Source: Algoriphagus aestuarii | GTDB taxonomy: Bacteria > Bacteroidota > Bacteroidia > Cytophagales > Cyclobacteriaceae | NCBI GenBank assembly: GCA_017051695.1 | Contig: JAFIDK010000005.1 | Coordinates: forward strand, 310,001 to 374,000 | Length of the DNA stretch: 64,000 nucleotides | Reading direction: 5' to 3' | Program-made: the position numbers and the translations under genes | The notes under the pieces: generated by a model | The model's database searches: none | Told to the model about the DNA's origin: nothing | The model's input: only the letters and a program-made list of their open reading frames with translations | Part shown: piece by piece, positions 34,546-43,351 of the stretch | Layout of the letters: every line of letters begins with the position of its first letter | Position numbering within the stretch: position 1 is the stretch's first letter

Positions 34546-36027
34546 TTAATAAGCCTTAGCAAAATAAACCCTTCCTTCCGAAGGTTTGCCGGTAAGTATA
34601 CAAGTCCCGGCTTCTTCTTTTCTAGCCAAAGGAATACATCTAATAGTTGCTTTGGTCAAGTCTTTGATTTTCTCTTCTGTTTCTGAAGTACCATCCCAAT
34701 GCGCAGAGATAAAGCCCCCTTTGTTTTCAAGGACTTCCTTAAACTCTTCCCAGGAATTTACTTCCGTGGTCTTTTCTTCTCTGAATGTAAATGCTTTTTC
34801 ATAAATGGACTTTTGAATATCTTCCAGCATTCCAGTTATTTTTTCCGCAATTGGCAGTGAAGCCAATTCAAACTGCTCTTTTGTCAAGGTATCTCTTCGA
34901 GCTATTTCAATCGTACCGTTTTCCAGATCTCTTGGTCCAATCGCAATTCTCAACGGAACACCCTTCAATTCATATTCGGCAAATTTAAAGCCTGGCTTAT
35001 GGGTATCCCGATTGTCATATTTCACAGATACACCTACTTTTCTCAAGTCTGCCATAATCTCATTCGCTTTTTCAGAAATGGCTTCAAATTCCTCATCTTT
35101 TCTGTAAATCGGAACAATCACCACCTGTATCGGCGCCAGTTTAGGAGGCAATACTAATCCATTATCATCAGAGTGAGCCATGATCAACGCCCCCATTAAT
35201 CGAGTACTTACTCCCCAAGAAGTTCCCCAAACATATTCCAATCCACCTTCTTTGGTTGCAAATTTTACATCGAAAGCTTTCGCGAAATTCTGTCCAAGGA
35301 AATGGGAAGTTCCTGCTTGAAGTGCTTTACCATCCTGCATCATTGCTTCAATACAAAGGGTATCATCAGCTCCAGCAAATCGCTCATTGGCAGATTTGCG
35401 GCCTCTCACCACTGGCAAAGCCATAAAATCTTCAGCAAATTGGGCGTATACATTCATCATTTGCAATGTCTCAGCCTTTGCTTCCTCAGCTGTTGCATGG
35501 GCAGTATGCCCTTCTTGCCATAAAAATTCTGCAGTCCTAAGGAAAAGTCTGGTTCTCATTTCCCAACGGACCACATTGGCCCATTGATTTACCAACAGTG
35601 GAAGATCTCTGTAGGATTGGATCCAGTTTTTATAGGTGCTCCAGATTACAGTTTCTGAAGTAGGTCTTACGATTAGCTCCTCTTCCAATTTAGCATCAGG
35701 GTCCACAATAACTCCGCTCCCATCCTCAGCATTTTTTAATCTGTAATGGGTGACTACAGCACATTCTTTTGCGAAGCCCTCCACGTGGCTAGCCTCCTTG
35801 CTCAGATAAGATTTAGGGATAAACAGCGGAAAATATGCATTAGTATGGCCGGTTTCTTTAAACATCCGATTCAATTCTGCTTGCATTTTTTCCCAAATAG
35901 AATAACCATATGGTTTGATCACCATACATCCTCTGACAGCAGAATTTTCTGCCAAGTCGGCTTTTTTAACTAATTCGTTGTACCAAAGTGAATAATCTTC
36001 ACTTCTCTTAGGTAGTCCTTTACTCAT
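34546..36027 (-). CDS. proS: prolyl-tRNA synthetase, archaeal/eukaryotic type
   Basis: 493 residues. Charges tRNA(Pro) with proline. Class II motifs are visible: motif 2 [26 protein letters not shown] and motif 3 region [21 protein letters not shown], then the anticodon-binding domain ([16 protein letters not shown]) and a C-terminal domain ending in [18 protein letters not shown]. It lacks the editing insertion of the E. coli type and belongs to the shorter eukaryote-like group, normal for Bacteroidota. Monocistronic with its own terminator; divergent from the lipoprotein gene at 36150. Confidence 0.95.
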   Translation of the reverse strand: MSKGLPKRSEDYSLWYNELVKKADLAENSAVRGCMVIKPYGYSIWEKMQAELNRMFKETGHTNAYFPLFIPKSYLSKEASHVEGFAKECAVVTHYRLKNAEDGSGVIVDPDAKLEEELIVRPTSETVIWSTYKNWIQSYRDLPLLVNQWANVVRWEMRTRLFLRTAEFLWQEGHTAHATAEEAKAETLQMMNVYAQFAEDFMALPVVRGRKSANERFAGADDTLCIEAMMQDGKALQAGTSHFLGQNFAKAFDVKFATKEGGLEYVWGTSWGVSTRLMGALIMAHSDDNGLVLPPKLAPIQVVIVPIYRKDEEFEAISEKANEIMADLRKVGVSVKYDNRDTHKPGFKFAEYELKGVPLRIAIGPRDLENGTIEIARRDTLTKEQFELASLPIAEKITGMLEDIQKSIYEKAFTFREEKTTEVNSWEEFKEVLENKGGFISAHWDGTSETEEKIKDLTKATIRCIPLARKEEAGTCILTGKPSEGRVYFAKAY

Positions 36028-36032
36028 TATAA

Positions 36033-36063
36033 TTGATTCAGATACTTTTTGTCCTTAATTTTG
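36033..36063 (+). promoter_or_regulatory. predicted promoter of the Gly/Tyr/Ser-rich lipoprotein gene
   Basis: -33 TTG at 36033-36035 and -7 TAATTTTG at 36056-36063 with a 20-bp spacer. It would leave a leader of about 80 nt before the ATG at 36150. Consensus-based prediction. Confidence 0.4.
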
Positions 36064-36149
36064 CTAAATTGAGCAGGGCAAATATAAAGTAAAAAGTATA
36101 ACCCTTCACTTTTGCTCACGTATAAGAAAGTAACAATCTAACTTCAACC

Positions 36150-37481
36150 ATGAGGAAAATTTCAATATTCACATCTTCAGTTGTTCTCGGCGCATTGGCT
36201 CTAGGTGCTTGTAGCACCAATAAACTAGCAACCAATGGAGAGCAGGATAATTTATATTTCATGGCTTCGGATGCAAAAATTGCAACTGAGTATGCTGTGC
36301 AAAACAATAATCCTGAATCTTTTGAAAGCCTGAGTTCACTGAATACTGACTCCTATCAAGGTGAAAATTTCAGTTCTAGAAATGTTAACCCTGAATATAT
36401 AGCAAGATATACTGCAGCAGAAGAAATAGATTCTGATGAGATGGTATATTTCGATGAGGGAGTTGAGTCTTCTGGAGAAGGTGACATTAACGCATACGAT
36501 AATTATAGAGTTTCTAACTCCAATTCATCATATGGATCAAATTTCTTCCCTACCATGTCTTTAAGTATAGGGTATATGGGAGGCTTTAGCCCATGGGGAA
36601 TGGGTTATTATAGTCCATTTTATGATCCATTCTTTATGCCAGGTTACATGTATCCAGCTTATGGATTCAGACCAGGATTTAACCTAGGATTTGGACTTGG
36701 CTTTGGATTTGGTTTTGGTTTTGGGTCTATGTGGGGTCCAAGTTATGCATGGGGAGGATATCCTATGTATGGAGGATTTTATCCTGGCTATGGTTATTAT
36801 CCTGGTTTCGGTTACAACAGACCAATTTATGTGCTTCCTGGGGGTGAATATGGTGACAGAAGAGTGGTAAGAGGAGCTCGTGCTACAAGAGGATCAAGTT
36901 TAGCAACATCTTCAATGGGTACTAGATCTTCAGCTATTTTACCAAGTACATCAAGGGCGCAAGCTAGAAGAGAAGCTGTAAATTCTCCTTCTAACAGAAG
37001 TTTGGTTTCCAACTCCAATTCAAGAACTGCATCAAGAGAATTTGGTAGCTCTAAAAATGATTACTACACGAATAGCCGATCTAGAGTTGGAACAACAAGA
37101 AATGTAAACTCTCCAGCTGTAACAAGAAGTGCTACCAGATCTAGAAGCGCTATGCCAACAGCAAGACCTAGCTATTCAGGAACAAACTCCCGATCATCAA
37201 ATACGATCTATAATCCAAGTAGAAATTCTGGCTCATACAATAGAAGTTCAAGTCCATCATATAATAGATCGGCAAGTCCTTCTTACAATAGAAGTAATAT
37301 CCCTGCTCGAACTTCGCCTTCATATGGTACTCCATCAAGGTCTACTCCGAGCAGATCAAATACACCAAGCTACAGTGCTCCAAGCAGAAGCTCAGGTAGT
37401 AGCGGCATGAGTACTGGAGGATCTAGAAGCAGTGGAGGCAGCGTCTCCAGCGGATCATCCAGAGGAGGAAGGGGAAATTAA
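36150..37481 (+). CDS. low-complexity Gly/Tyr- and Ser/Arg-rich lipoprotein
   Basis: 443 residues. Lipobox ALGAC near residue 21. Three zones follow: an acidic, Asn/Ser-rich part (about 25-125), a Gly/Tyr/Phe-rich stretch (about 135-235, repeating FGFGFGFG and GYPMYGGFYPGYGYYPGFGY), and a Ser/Arg/Asn-rich tail with degenerate repeats (NRSSSPSYNRSASPSYNRS) ending GSSRGGRGN. No known domain. The glycine-tyrosine part resembles structural or adhesive proteins, and similar genes in Bacteroidota are sometimes mislabelled 'vitellogenin'. Probably exposed at the outer membrane; a terminator overlaps its stop codon, then an outer-membrane barrel gene follows. Confidence 0.8.
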   Translation: MRKISIFTSSVVLGALALGACSTNKLATNGEQDNLYFMASDAKIATEYAVQNNNPESFESLSSLNTDSYQGENFSSRNVNPEYIARYTAAEEIDSDEMVYFDEGVESSGEGDINAYDNYRVSNSNSSYGSNFFPTMSLSIGYMGGFSPWGMGYYSPFYDPFFMPGYMYPAYGFRPGFNLGFGLGFGFGFGFGSMWGPSYAWGGYPMYGGFYPGYGYYPGFGYNRPIYVLPGGEYGDRRVVRGARATRGSSLATSSMGTRSSAILPSTSRAQARREAVNSPSNRSLVSNSNSRTASREFGSSKNDYYTNSRSRVGTTRNVNSPAVTRSATRSRSAMPTARPSYSGTNSRSSNTIYNPSRNSGSYNRSSSPSYNRSASPSYNRSNIPARTSPSYGTPSRSTPSRSNTPSYSAPSRSSGSSGMSTGGSRSSGGSVSSGSSRGGRGN

Positions 37482-37496
37482 TTCCCCTTTTTTTTT
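37471..37496 (+). terminator. intrinsic terminator overlapping a stop codon
   Basis: Stem GGGGAA (37471-37476) with TTCCCC (37482-37487), 5-nt loop, then nine T. The stop codon of the low-complexity lipoprotein (ending at 37481) lies in the loop. Confidence 0.8.
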
Positions 37497-37555
37497 GAAC
37501 TCTTCTGACACAATTCTATCACTAAGCCGTTATTATTAAAAAATCATTTCTATCA

Positions 37556-39070
37556 ATGAGATTAAAGATTCTTATTTTCTTCAGCTTACTCTTTTCTTCC
37601 AATTTACTTATGGCACAGAGTGGGTATTATGAAGATGCATACAGATTCAGTCATGTAAAAGCTGGAGGGTCATCCCGAATTATGGGAATCGGTGGAACCC
37701 AGCTATCTATAGGCGGAGATGTTTCAAATATCGCCGGTAACCCGGCAGGCCTTGGGTTCTTCAGATCTTCCGAAGCAAGTATTTCCCTTGGTTATTCTGA
37801 CTGGGGAGTGAATACCACTTATTTAGATCAGGGAAAGTCATATAACACCACCAATTTCAATCTTCCAAACCTTTCCTACGTCATGGCAAATCCTAAAGAA
37901 GGATTATCCAGAGGTGCTTTTAAAGGCGGGGCATTTGGCATTAGTATTCAGCGCTTGGCTAATTTCAATACGGAATATGGTTTTTATTCTGATCAATTTG
38001 GAGAGACTTCAATTCTTGATTTTTATGTTCAAGATGGTTTTGGATTTCCAGTTGAACAATTCTCAACATTAACAAATCTTGCGTATCAAACGTATCAAAT
38101 CAATCCAGCATATAACCTTAATGGTCAACCTATAGCTGGTGAATATTTACCTATTAATAATTTGGAATTTGCTCCACAGCAAGATGAAAACATTTCACAA
38201 GAAGGAAGTATGAGCCAGATTTCCTTCTCATATGGCGGAAATTTTAATCATAAGCTATTTTTGGGAGGTTCAATTGGCATAAGAAATTTAAACTTCTCAT
38301 CAACTAAAATATATAATGAATATTTCGGCTTAGACGCACCTTTAGTAAACTCTTCTTTAACAGAACAACTTAGAATTAATGGTGCAGGCATTAATATAAA
38401 TATTGGAATGATTTATAAGCCAATAGATTATTTTAATCTAGGTTTTGTTTTCCAAACACCAACTTGGTATTCTTTAAATGATGAGTATTCAGCCAGTGCT
38501 TATGCTGATTATAAAGGATATGTTTATAATCCAATAGAGGAGATAGAGGATGTTTTAGGCGAGCTTAATGAATTCACAGATGTTTTTATTAGTTCCTATA
38601 ATCTCAATACACCGCTGAAACTAGGTGGTGGAGCCACTTTCTTCTTAGGTAAAAACGGTTTTATCTCTGCTGATATAGACTTTGTTGATTATAGCAATTC
38701 CAATATAAAAAGCAGAGACTTTGATGAAGGCCCTGACAATGAAGCAATAAGAAGTACTTATACAAGTACATTGAACTATCGTTTTGGAGCGGAATTCAGA
38801 TTTGATGTTTTCCGAATCAGAGGAGGTTATGCGTATTATGGTGACCCAATCGCTAATTCAGATTTTGACAGAAGTACCAATCAGATCAGTGGTGGATTCG
38901 GGGCAAAACTCAATAAATTCTCGATTGACTTAGCTTTAATTAATCAGCGTTTCGATGGTCTTTACAGTAGCTATCAAGTGTTAGACGCTCAGAATAATAA
39001 TATTGGTCCTGTAACCGAGTTAGAAAACAACATTTTTACAGGCATGCTAACTTTAGGTTTCAGCTTTTAA
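37556..39070 (+). CDS. outer-membrane beta-barrel protein (OmpP1/FadL-like)
   Basis: 504 residues with a signal peptide (about 1-20, ending LLMAQ). The mature N-terminus YRFSHVKAGGSSRIMGIGGTQLSIGGDVSNIAGNPAGLGFF is the hallmark of Bacteroidota FadL/OmpP1-like transport proteins often labelled 'hemin receptor'. Alternating strands continue to a C-terminal GMLTLGFSF that ends in Phe, as needed for BAM insertion. Substrate unknown; the hemin label lacks support. Its 3' end overlaps aroK by 18 bp and its likely terminator is inside aroK. Confidence 0.85.
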   Translation: MRLKILIFFSLLFSSNLLMAQSGYYEDAYRFSHVKAGGSSRIMGIGGTQLSIGGDVSNIAGNPAGLGFFRSSEASISLGYSDWGVNTTYLDQGKSYNTTNFNLPNLSYVMANPKEGLSRGAFKGGAFGISIQRLANFNTEYGFYSDQFGETSILDFYVQDGFGFPVEQFSTLTNLAYQTYQINPAYNLNGQPIAGEYLPINNLEFAPQQDENISQEGSMSQISFSYGGNFNHKLFLGGSIGIRNLNFSSTKIYNEYFGLDAPLVNSSLTEQLRINGAGININIGMIYKPIDYFNLGFVFQTPTWYSLNDEYSASAYADYKGYVYNPIEEIEDVLGELNEFTDVFISSYNLNTPLKLGGGATFFLGKNGFISADIDFVDYSNSNIKSRDFDEGPDNEAIRSTYTSTLNYRFGAEFRFDVFRIRGGYAYYGDPIANSDFDRSTNQISGGFGAKLNKFSIDLALINQRFDGLYSSYQVLDAQNNNIGPVTELENNIFTGMLTLGFSF

Positions 39071-39589
39071 AAGGCTGATCAATTCAGAAATCAAAAGCTC
39101 AGCGGAGAAATCTTCACCGCTGAGCTTTATTTTTGCCTGATTATAAAAATATTCCCTTTCCAATAGAAGGCTTTTTAACTTTGCCGTTATTTCTTCTCTA
39201 TCCAGGCCCTTAAACATGGGCCTGTTCTGAATCTTTGAAAGCCCTAAACGTGAGGAAATTTCATCTAAAGGAACATCCAGATATACAGAGACCCCGTGTT
39301 TGTTGATCAAATCCATGTTGTCATTAAAACATGGGCAGCCCCCACCAGAGGCAAGTATAAACGACTCCTTGCTTTCCAGGATATTCTTCAAGGACTCACT
39401 CTCCCATTCCCGAAATTGCCCTTCACCAAAATTGCTGAAGATTGCAGGAATTTTCATTTCATGATTTGATTCTATTAATTGATCCAAATCATAATATGGG
39501 AAATTCAAAACAGAAGCCAATTGCCGTCCAAAAGTGCTTTTTCCTGAACCAGGAAGTCCTACCAAAACAACTTTGAGTTCTTTTGTCAT
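39053..39589 (-). CDS. aroK: shikimate kinase
   Basis: 178 residues. Phosphorylates shikimate with ATP in the chorismate pathway. Walker A is GLPGSGKST at 11-19, followed by YYDLDQLIE with the shikimate-binding Asp, FREWESESL, the ASGGGCP loop around 80 and the RPMF lid motif near 119. Normal family length. Its ATG overlaps the DoxX gene start region on the 3' side by 4 bp (the DoxX stop TGA overlaps this ATG), so it is the last gene of a DUF1599-DoxX-aroK operon. The 3' end runs into the convergent barrel gene. Confidence 0.92.
   Translation of the reverse strand: MTKELKVVLVGLPGSGKSTFGRQLASVLNFPYYDLDQLIESNHEMKIPAIFSNFGEGQFREWESESLKNILESKESFILASGGGCPCFNDNMDLINKHGVSVYLDVPLDEISSRLGLSKIQNRPMFKGLDREEITAKLKSLLLEREYFYNQAKIKLSGEDFSAELLISELISLLKAET
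39094..39134 (+). terminator. plus-strand terminator inside aroK
   Basis: Perfect 12-bp stem AAAGCTCAGCGG (39094-39105) with 39117-39128, 11-nt loop, then ATTTTT. It lies wholly in the aroK coding sequence and 24 bp after the stop of the plus-strand barrel gene, which it probably terminates. Confidence 0.75.
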
Positions 39590-40686
39590 TTTATCAATAA
39601 ATCTAAAACTTCACCGGCTTCTGGAGTGTTATTATGATGATATTTTGCCAAAACTTCTCCGTCTCTTAATACCATCAGCCCTGGGTTTGACCTAATAATA
39701 GTTTTCACTACTGTCGCATCGGCCTGTAGTCCAGTGATTCCCCATCCCCTTTCACTGATCAACTTACTGATTTCCTCTTCAGTGGCAGCAGCTACAAAAA
39801 CCACCTCAACAGGTGAGTTTTTCAATGAGGAAATCAATGCATCTATTTGCCCCAAATTGGAATCATCCATTTTAGCCATGTTACTTACCAAAACAGCAAC
39901 TTTGTTTCCAGTAAACATTTCTGAAGAATAATCACCATTCTCATTCCAAACGGCAAAGTCAGAGATCTTTGGAAGGTTTTCTGGATTTTTAATATTCATT
40001 TCCACAAACTCATAACTTTCATCGGAAGGATAAGAATCCAAGATGACTGTTTCACCCCCCTTTTTCATGACATAAGAGTAAAGCAAAGGAGCAGAAGGCT
40101 CCATGGCTTTCGGAATATTCACCCCAACTTTATAAGCACGGAAATCTATAAACGGTAAGGTTCTAATCGCCATAACCGATAGTATCAATGAAGCAACCAA
40201 TACAAGTATTACCAAACCATTTGCCCATTTTGGAGAAGTGTCTGGCAGATCATCTCTGAAGAGAAAAAGAATAGTAATCAAAACCAAAAGAATAATATCC
40301 TTGTAGAAAGACTCCCAAGGAGTCAATTTGATAGCATCCCCAAAACATCCACAATCCGTTACTTTATTGAAGTAAGCGGAATAAAATGTCAAAAATGTGA
40401 AGAACAGGATCATCAGCCCCAAAGCCCAAACAGTAAATCTACTCTTGACTCCTAAAATCAACATCACTCCGAGGACGACTTCCACTACAACTAAAAACAC
40501 CCCAATCTGCAAAGCGAAAGGTTCAAACACCGCAAAAAAACCAGCAATATCATTGGAAAACACATCAAAATATTCCTCAAGTTTAATTGATGTTCCCACT
40601 GGGTCATTCACTTTTATCAAACCTGAAAAAATAAAAAGTCCTCCAACTAATAGTCGTAAGACCCAAAGAAATCCGTCCTTAATCAT
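39586..40686 (-). CDS. MauE/DoxX-type membrane protein with thioredoxin-like tail
   Basis: 366 residues from ATG at 40686; a TTG four codons upstream is less likely. Residues about 5-190 form four or more membrane helices of the DoxX/MauE kind, with KVTDCGCFGDAIKLTPWESFYKD after the third helix. From about 200 a soluble domain follows with a thioredoxin-like strand order (FTGNKVAVLVSNM, PVEVVFVAA, NPGLMVLRDGEVLAKY) but no CxxC. This is the 'BT_3928' group found beside aroK-like genes in Bacteroidota; function unproven, possibly redox related. Overlaps the DUF1599 gene by 8 bp and aroK by 4 bp. Confidence 0.8.
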   Translation of the reverse strand: MIKDGFLWVLRLLVGGLFIFSGLIKVNDPVGTSIKLEEYFDVFSNDIAGFFAVFEPFALQIGVFLVVVEVVLGVMLILGVKSRFTVWALGLMILFFTFLTFYSAYFNKVTDCGCFGDAIKLTPWESFYKDIILLVLITILFLFRDDLPDTSPKWANGLVILVLVASLILSVMAIRTLPFIDFRAYKVGVNIPKAMEPSAPLLYSYVMKKGGETVILDSYPSDESYEFVEMNIKNPENLPKISDFAVWNENGDYSSEMFTGNKVAVLVSNMAKMDDSNLGQIDALISSLKNSPVEVVFVAAATEEEISKLISERGWGITGLQADATVVKTIIRSNPGLMVLRDGEVLAKYHHNNTPEAGEVLDLLIK

Positions 40687-41227
40687 GATGATATCCAAGT
40701 TTAATCAAACAAAATACAGAGTAATTAATCATATCCTGATAATTGGCTTCAATACCTTCTGAAACAATGGTTTGCCCTTCATTATCTTCAATTTGTTTTA
40801 CTCGAAGCAATTTCATTAGGACGATATCAGTCATGGAACTCACCCTCATTTCTCTCCAAGCTTCACCATAGTCATGATTTTTATTTTCCAATAACCCTTT
40901 GGTCTCACTTACCCATGTATCATATACAGGCTCCAATTCGGAAAAAGGTATCTCCATTCTTTCATCTTTAGAAAAACTAATTTGAAGCAAGGCGATTAGG
41001 CAATAATTAATGATTCCTACAAATTCATCTACAATCGGATCATTTACTTTCTGACTTCCCTTTTCCTGAATGGATCGAACCCGTTGGGCTTTTATAAAAA
41101 TCTGGTCTGTAATAGAAGGCAATCTCAAAATCCTCCATGCAGTACCATAATCAATAGTTTTCTTACGAAATAATTCTTTACAACGGCTGATAACTTGTGT
41201 ATATTCGTTGCTAGTTAGCGTCTCCAA
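40679..41227 (-). CDS. DUF1599 protein with internal duplication
   Basis: 182 residues. Two copies of the DUF1599 unit (PF07659) are plain: DYGTAWRILRLPSITDQIFIKAQRVRSI near residues 26-53 and DYGEAWREMRVSSMTDIVLMKLLRVKQI near 121-148, each followed by a GxINY block. The family is thought to act in nucleotide modification, without proof. No ATG is available: the frame opens at TTG 41227, with an in-frame stop two codons upstream. It is divergent from folP, with 17 bp between start codons, and heads the operon to aroK. Confidence 0.8.
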   Translation of the reverse strand: METLTSNEYTQVISRCKELFRKKTIDYGTAWRILRLPSITDQIFIKAQRVRSIQEKGSQKVNDPIVDEFVGIINYCLIALLQISFSKDERMEIPFSELEPVYDTWVSETKGLLENKNHDYGEAWREMRVSSMTDIVLMKLLRVKQIEDNEGQTIVSEGIEANYQDMINYSVFCLIKLGYHHD

Positions 41228-41244
41228 ATTTTATTTTAAGTTTA

Positions 41245-42126
41245 ATGTTTCCGGTTCAGGGGTATTCTTCTTTCGAAGATAGATTATTTCCCCAAAAATA
41301 TACATTTCAAATCAACGGACGGCTCCATGTATGGAACAGTCCAAAGATAATGGGTATTTTAAATGTAACACCTGATTCTTTTTTTCAAAAAAGCCGGACT
41401 GATTTTAACTCAGAGGATTTTGAAACGAAAGTCAATCAACTAATAGCTGATGGTGCAGATATTTTGGATATTGGAGGTTATAGCTCTAGGCCTGGGGCAT
41501 CAGAAGTTACAGAGGAAGAAGAAATCAGAAGGGTAACTCCAGCAATAAAATGGATCGCTGAGCATCACCCAGATATTTTGATATCAATTGATACATTTAG
41601 AGCAAAAGTAGCTGAGAAAGCGGTAACTTCTGGAGCTCACATTGTAAATGATATTTCTTCAGGTGATTTGGATCCAGATATGATTTCCACAGTGGCGGAG
41701 CTAAAAACACCATACATCGCCATGCATATGAAGGGAAATCCAAAGAATATGCAAGAACTAACAAATTATTCTGATATTTTAGCGGAAATATTGAATTATT
41801 TCGCTGAAAAACTGGATCAATTCAAAAAGTTTGGCATCAAAGATGCAATAATTGACCCTGGCTTTGGATTTGCAAAATCGATTGAACAAAATTATTTTTT
41901 GCTGAAAAATTTAAGCCAGTTCCATTGTTTGTCATCACCCGTTTTAGTTGGCGTGTCACGTAAATCAATGATTTACAAAACACTTCAAAACGATCCCGAA
42001 GATGCTTTGAATGGAACTACAGCATTAAACATGTTTGCCCTTTGTCAAGGAGCAAACATCCTAAGAGTACATGACGTAAAAGAAGCTAAAGAAACACTTA
42101 AACTATACCACACAATTTACCCTTGA
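41245..42126 (+). CDS. folP: dihydropteroate synthase
   Basis: 293 residues. Condenses p-aminobenzoate with dihydropterin pyrophosphate in folate synthesis and is the sulfonamide target. Motifs: MGILNVTPDSFF, LDIGGYSSRPG (pterin and phosphate site), ISIDTFRAKVA, VNDISSG, IDPGFGFAKS and VGVSRKSMIYK. An N-terminal extension of about 30 residues precedes the core. ATG at 41245. Its TGA overlaps the TTG start of cdaA. Confidence 0.95.
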   Translation: MFPVQGYSSFEDRLFPQKYTFQINGRLHVWNSPKIMGILNVTPDSFFQKSRTDFNSEDFETKVNQLIADGADILDIGGYSSRPGASEVTEEEEIRRVTPAIKWIAEHHPDILISIDTFRAKVAEKAVTSGAHIVNDISSGDLDPDMISTVAELKTPYIAMHMKGNPKNMQELTNYSDILAEILNYFAEKLDQFKKFGIKDAIIDPGFGFAKSIEQNYFLLKNLSQFHCLSSPVLVGVSRKSMIYKTLQNDPEDALNGTTALNMFALCQGANILRVHDVKEAKETLKLYHTIYP

Positions 42127-42998
42127 CCCTACTATTTAAAATAGGATTTTTAGACATTTCCATCGTCAATATGATTGATATTGCGTTGGTTGCTGCCCTA
42201 TTATATCAGATTTATAAATTGTTGAAGGGAAGTGTTGCAATTAAAATATTTCTTGGATTCCTATCGATTTATCTGATCTACCTATTGGTAAGAGCGCTTC
42301 GAATGGAGCTTCTATCCGCCATATTAGGTCAGTTTATGGGCGTTGGTGTGATTGCCGCCATTATCATTTTTGCCCCGGAGATCAGGAAATTCTTACTATT
42401 AATCGGCCGGTCTTCATTTTTATCAGATGATAATATGTGGAAGGATCTCCTCTTTTTCTGGAGAAAAAGAGAAAATTCTGTTTTTAATATCAGTCCAATT
42501 ATTGATGCTTCCAAGACTTTGGCTGGAAGCAACACTGGAGCATTGATGGTTATTTCGAAGAGTACGGAACTTAAATTTTATGCCGAAAGCGGAGATATCC
42601 TAGATGCTGAACTTTCCAAACGGCTATTGATTTCCATTTTCAATAAATACAGTCCACTTCACGATGGCGCGGTTATTATTTACAATGGTAAAATAAAAGC
42701 AGCAAGATGTATTCTTCCAGTTACTGAAAGAGAAGTGCCTGCACAATTTGGATTGAGACACAGAGCAGGTATCGGGATGTCAGAAGCTACAGACACATTG
42801 ATTTTAATTGTGTCAGAAGAAACAGGTCAGTTATCTATGGCAAAAAATGGAAAGATACTTCACAACATGTCCTTTCAAGAGGTCCGTGAAACTATCAATG
42901 ATTATCTAAATAGCGAGGATGTGGATACTCGATTTGAAGATATCGATGAGTATGAGTTAAAAAAGAGGCGAAAATTGGCAATGACCAGCAAATCATAA
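42123..42998 (+). CDS. cdaA: diadenylate cyclase CdaA
   Basis: 291 residues. Makes c-di-AMP from two ATP. Three N-terminal membrane helices (about 17-85), then the DAC domain with HDGAVIIYNGKIKAARCILP (DGA at 181-183) and FGLRHRAGIG (RHR at 212-214), both catalytic motifs intact. The start is a TTG that overlaps the folP stop (TTGA); the residues before the first ATG (LLFKIGFLDI) are conserved in the family, so the TTG start is preferred. Operon with folP, a common arrangement in Bacteroidota. Confidence 0.92.
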   Translation: MTLLFKIGFLDISIVNMIDIALVAALLYQIYKLLKGSVAIKIFLGFLSIYLIYLLVRALRMELLSAILGQFMGVGVIAAIIIFAPEIRKFLLLIGRSSFLSDDNMWKDLLFFWRKRENSVFNISPIIDASKTLAGSNTGALMVISKSTELKFYAESGDILDAELSKRLLISIFNKYSPLHDGAVIIYNGKIKAARCILPVTEREVPAQFGLRHRAGIGMSEATDTLILIVSEETGQLSMAKNGKILHNMSFQEVRETINDYLNSEDVDTRFEDIDEYELKKRRKLAMTSKS

Positions 42999-43003
42999 TA
43001 GAT

Positions 43004-43027
43004 GGCAAGTAGGTTACTTGCCTTTTT
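43004..43027 (+). terminator. cdaA terminator
   Basis: Stem GGCAAGTA (43004-43011) with TACTTGCC (43015-43022), 3-nt loop, then TTTTTCTTTTT. Ends the folP-cdaA operon. Confidence 0.85.
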
Positions 43028-43351
43028 CTTTTTAGCCATTCTTAAGAAAGAACCGTGGTGAAAACGCAAAAAACTTATCTCAAAAATATACAAGTTGAAT
43101 TTTCATCGTTTACTTAAGGAGTGTTTTTTGTCTCCGGAAACCTCTTAAAAGGTCAATTTACCACCAGGAAAAATTCTTCTGGGAAATTTTACTTTTTAAA
43201 ATGAAGTTGTCTTAGATTAATTTCAAATGATCCGGAAAACAAAGAATTCATTAAAAATAAATTAGTTTCTGGAGTCTAGATGGATTAATATTTGCTTTGC
43301 AGCTATCCAATTAATTTCCAGGATTAAAAAAAACCAAGTACGATTTTACCC
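43028..43351. other. intergenic region before the M15-like gene
   Basis: About 320 bp, AT-rich, no open frame or RNA gene that I can support. No clear promoter consensus was found, though the M15-like gene must be transcribed from here because the cdaA terminator precedes it. Confidence 0.5.

Noticed and set aside
37201-37410. CRISPR-like or tandem DNA repeat in the lipoprotein gene
   Set aside because: The repetition is at the protein level (SPSYNRS units) with variable codons and no spacer structure.
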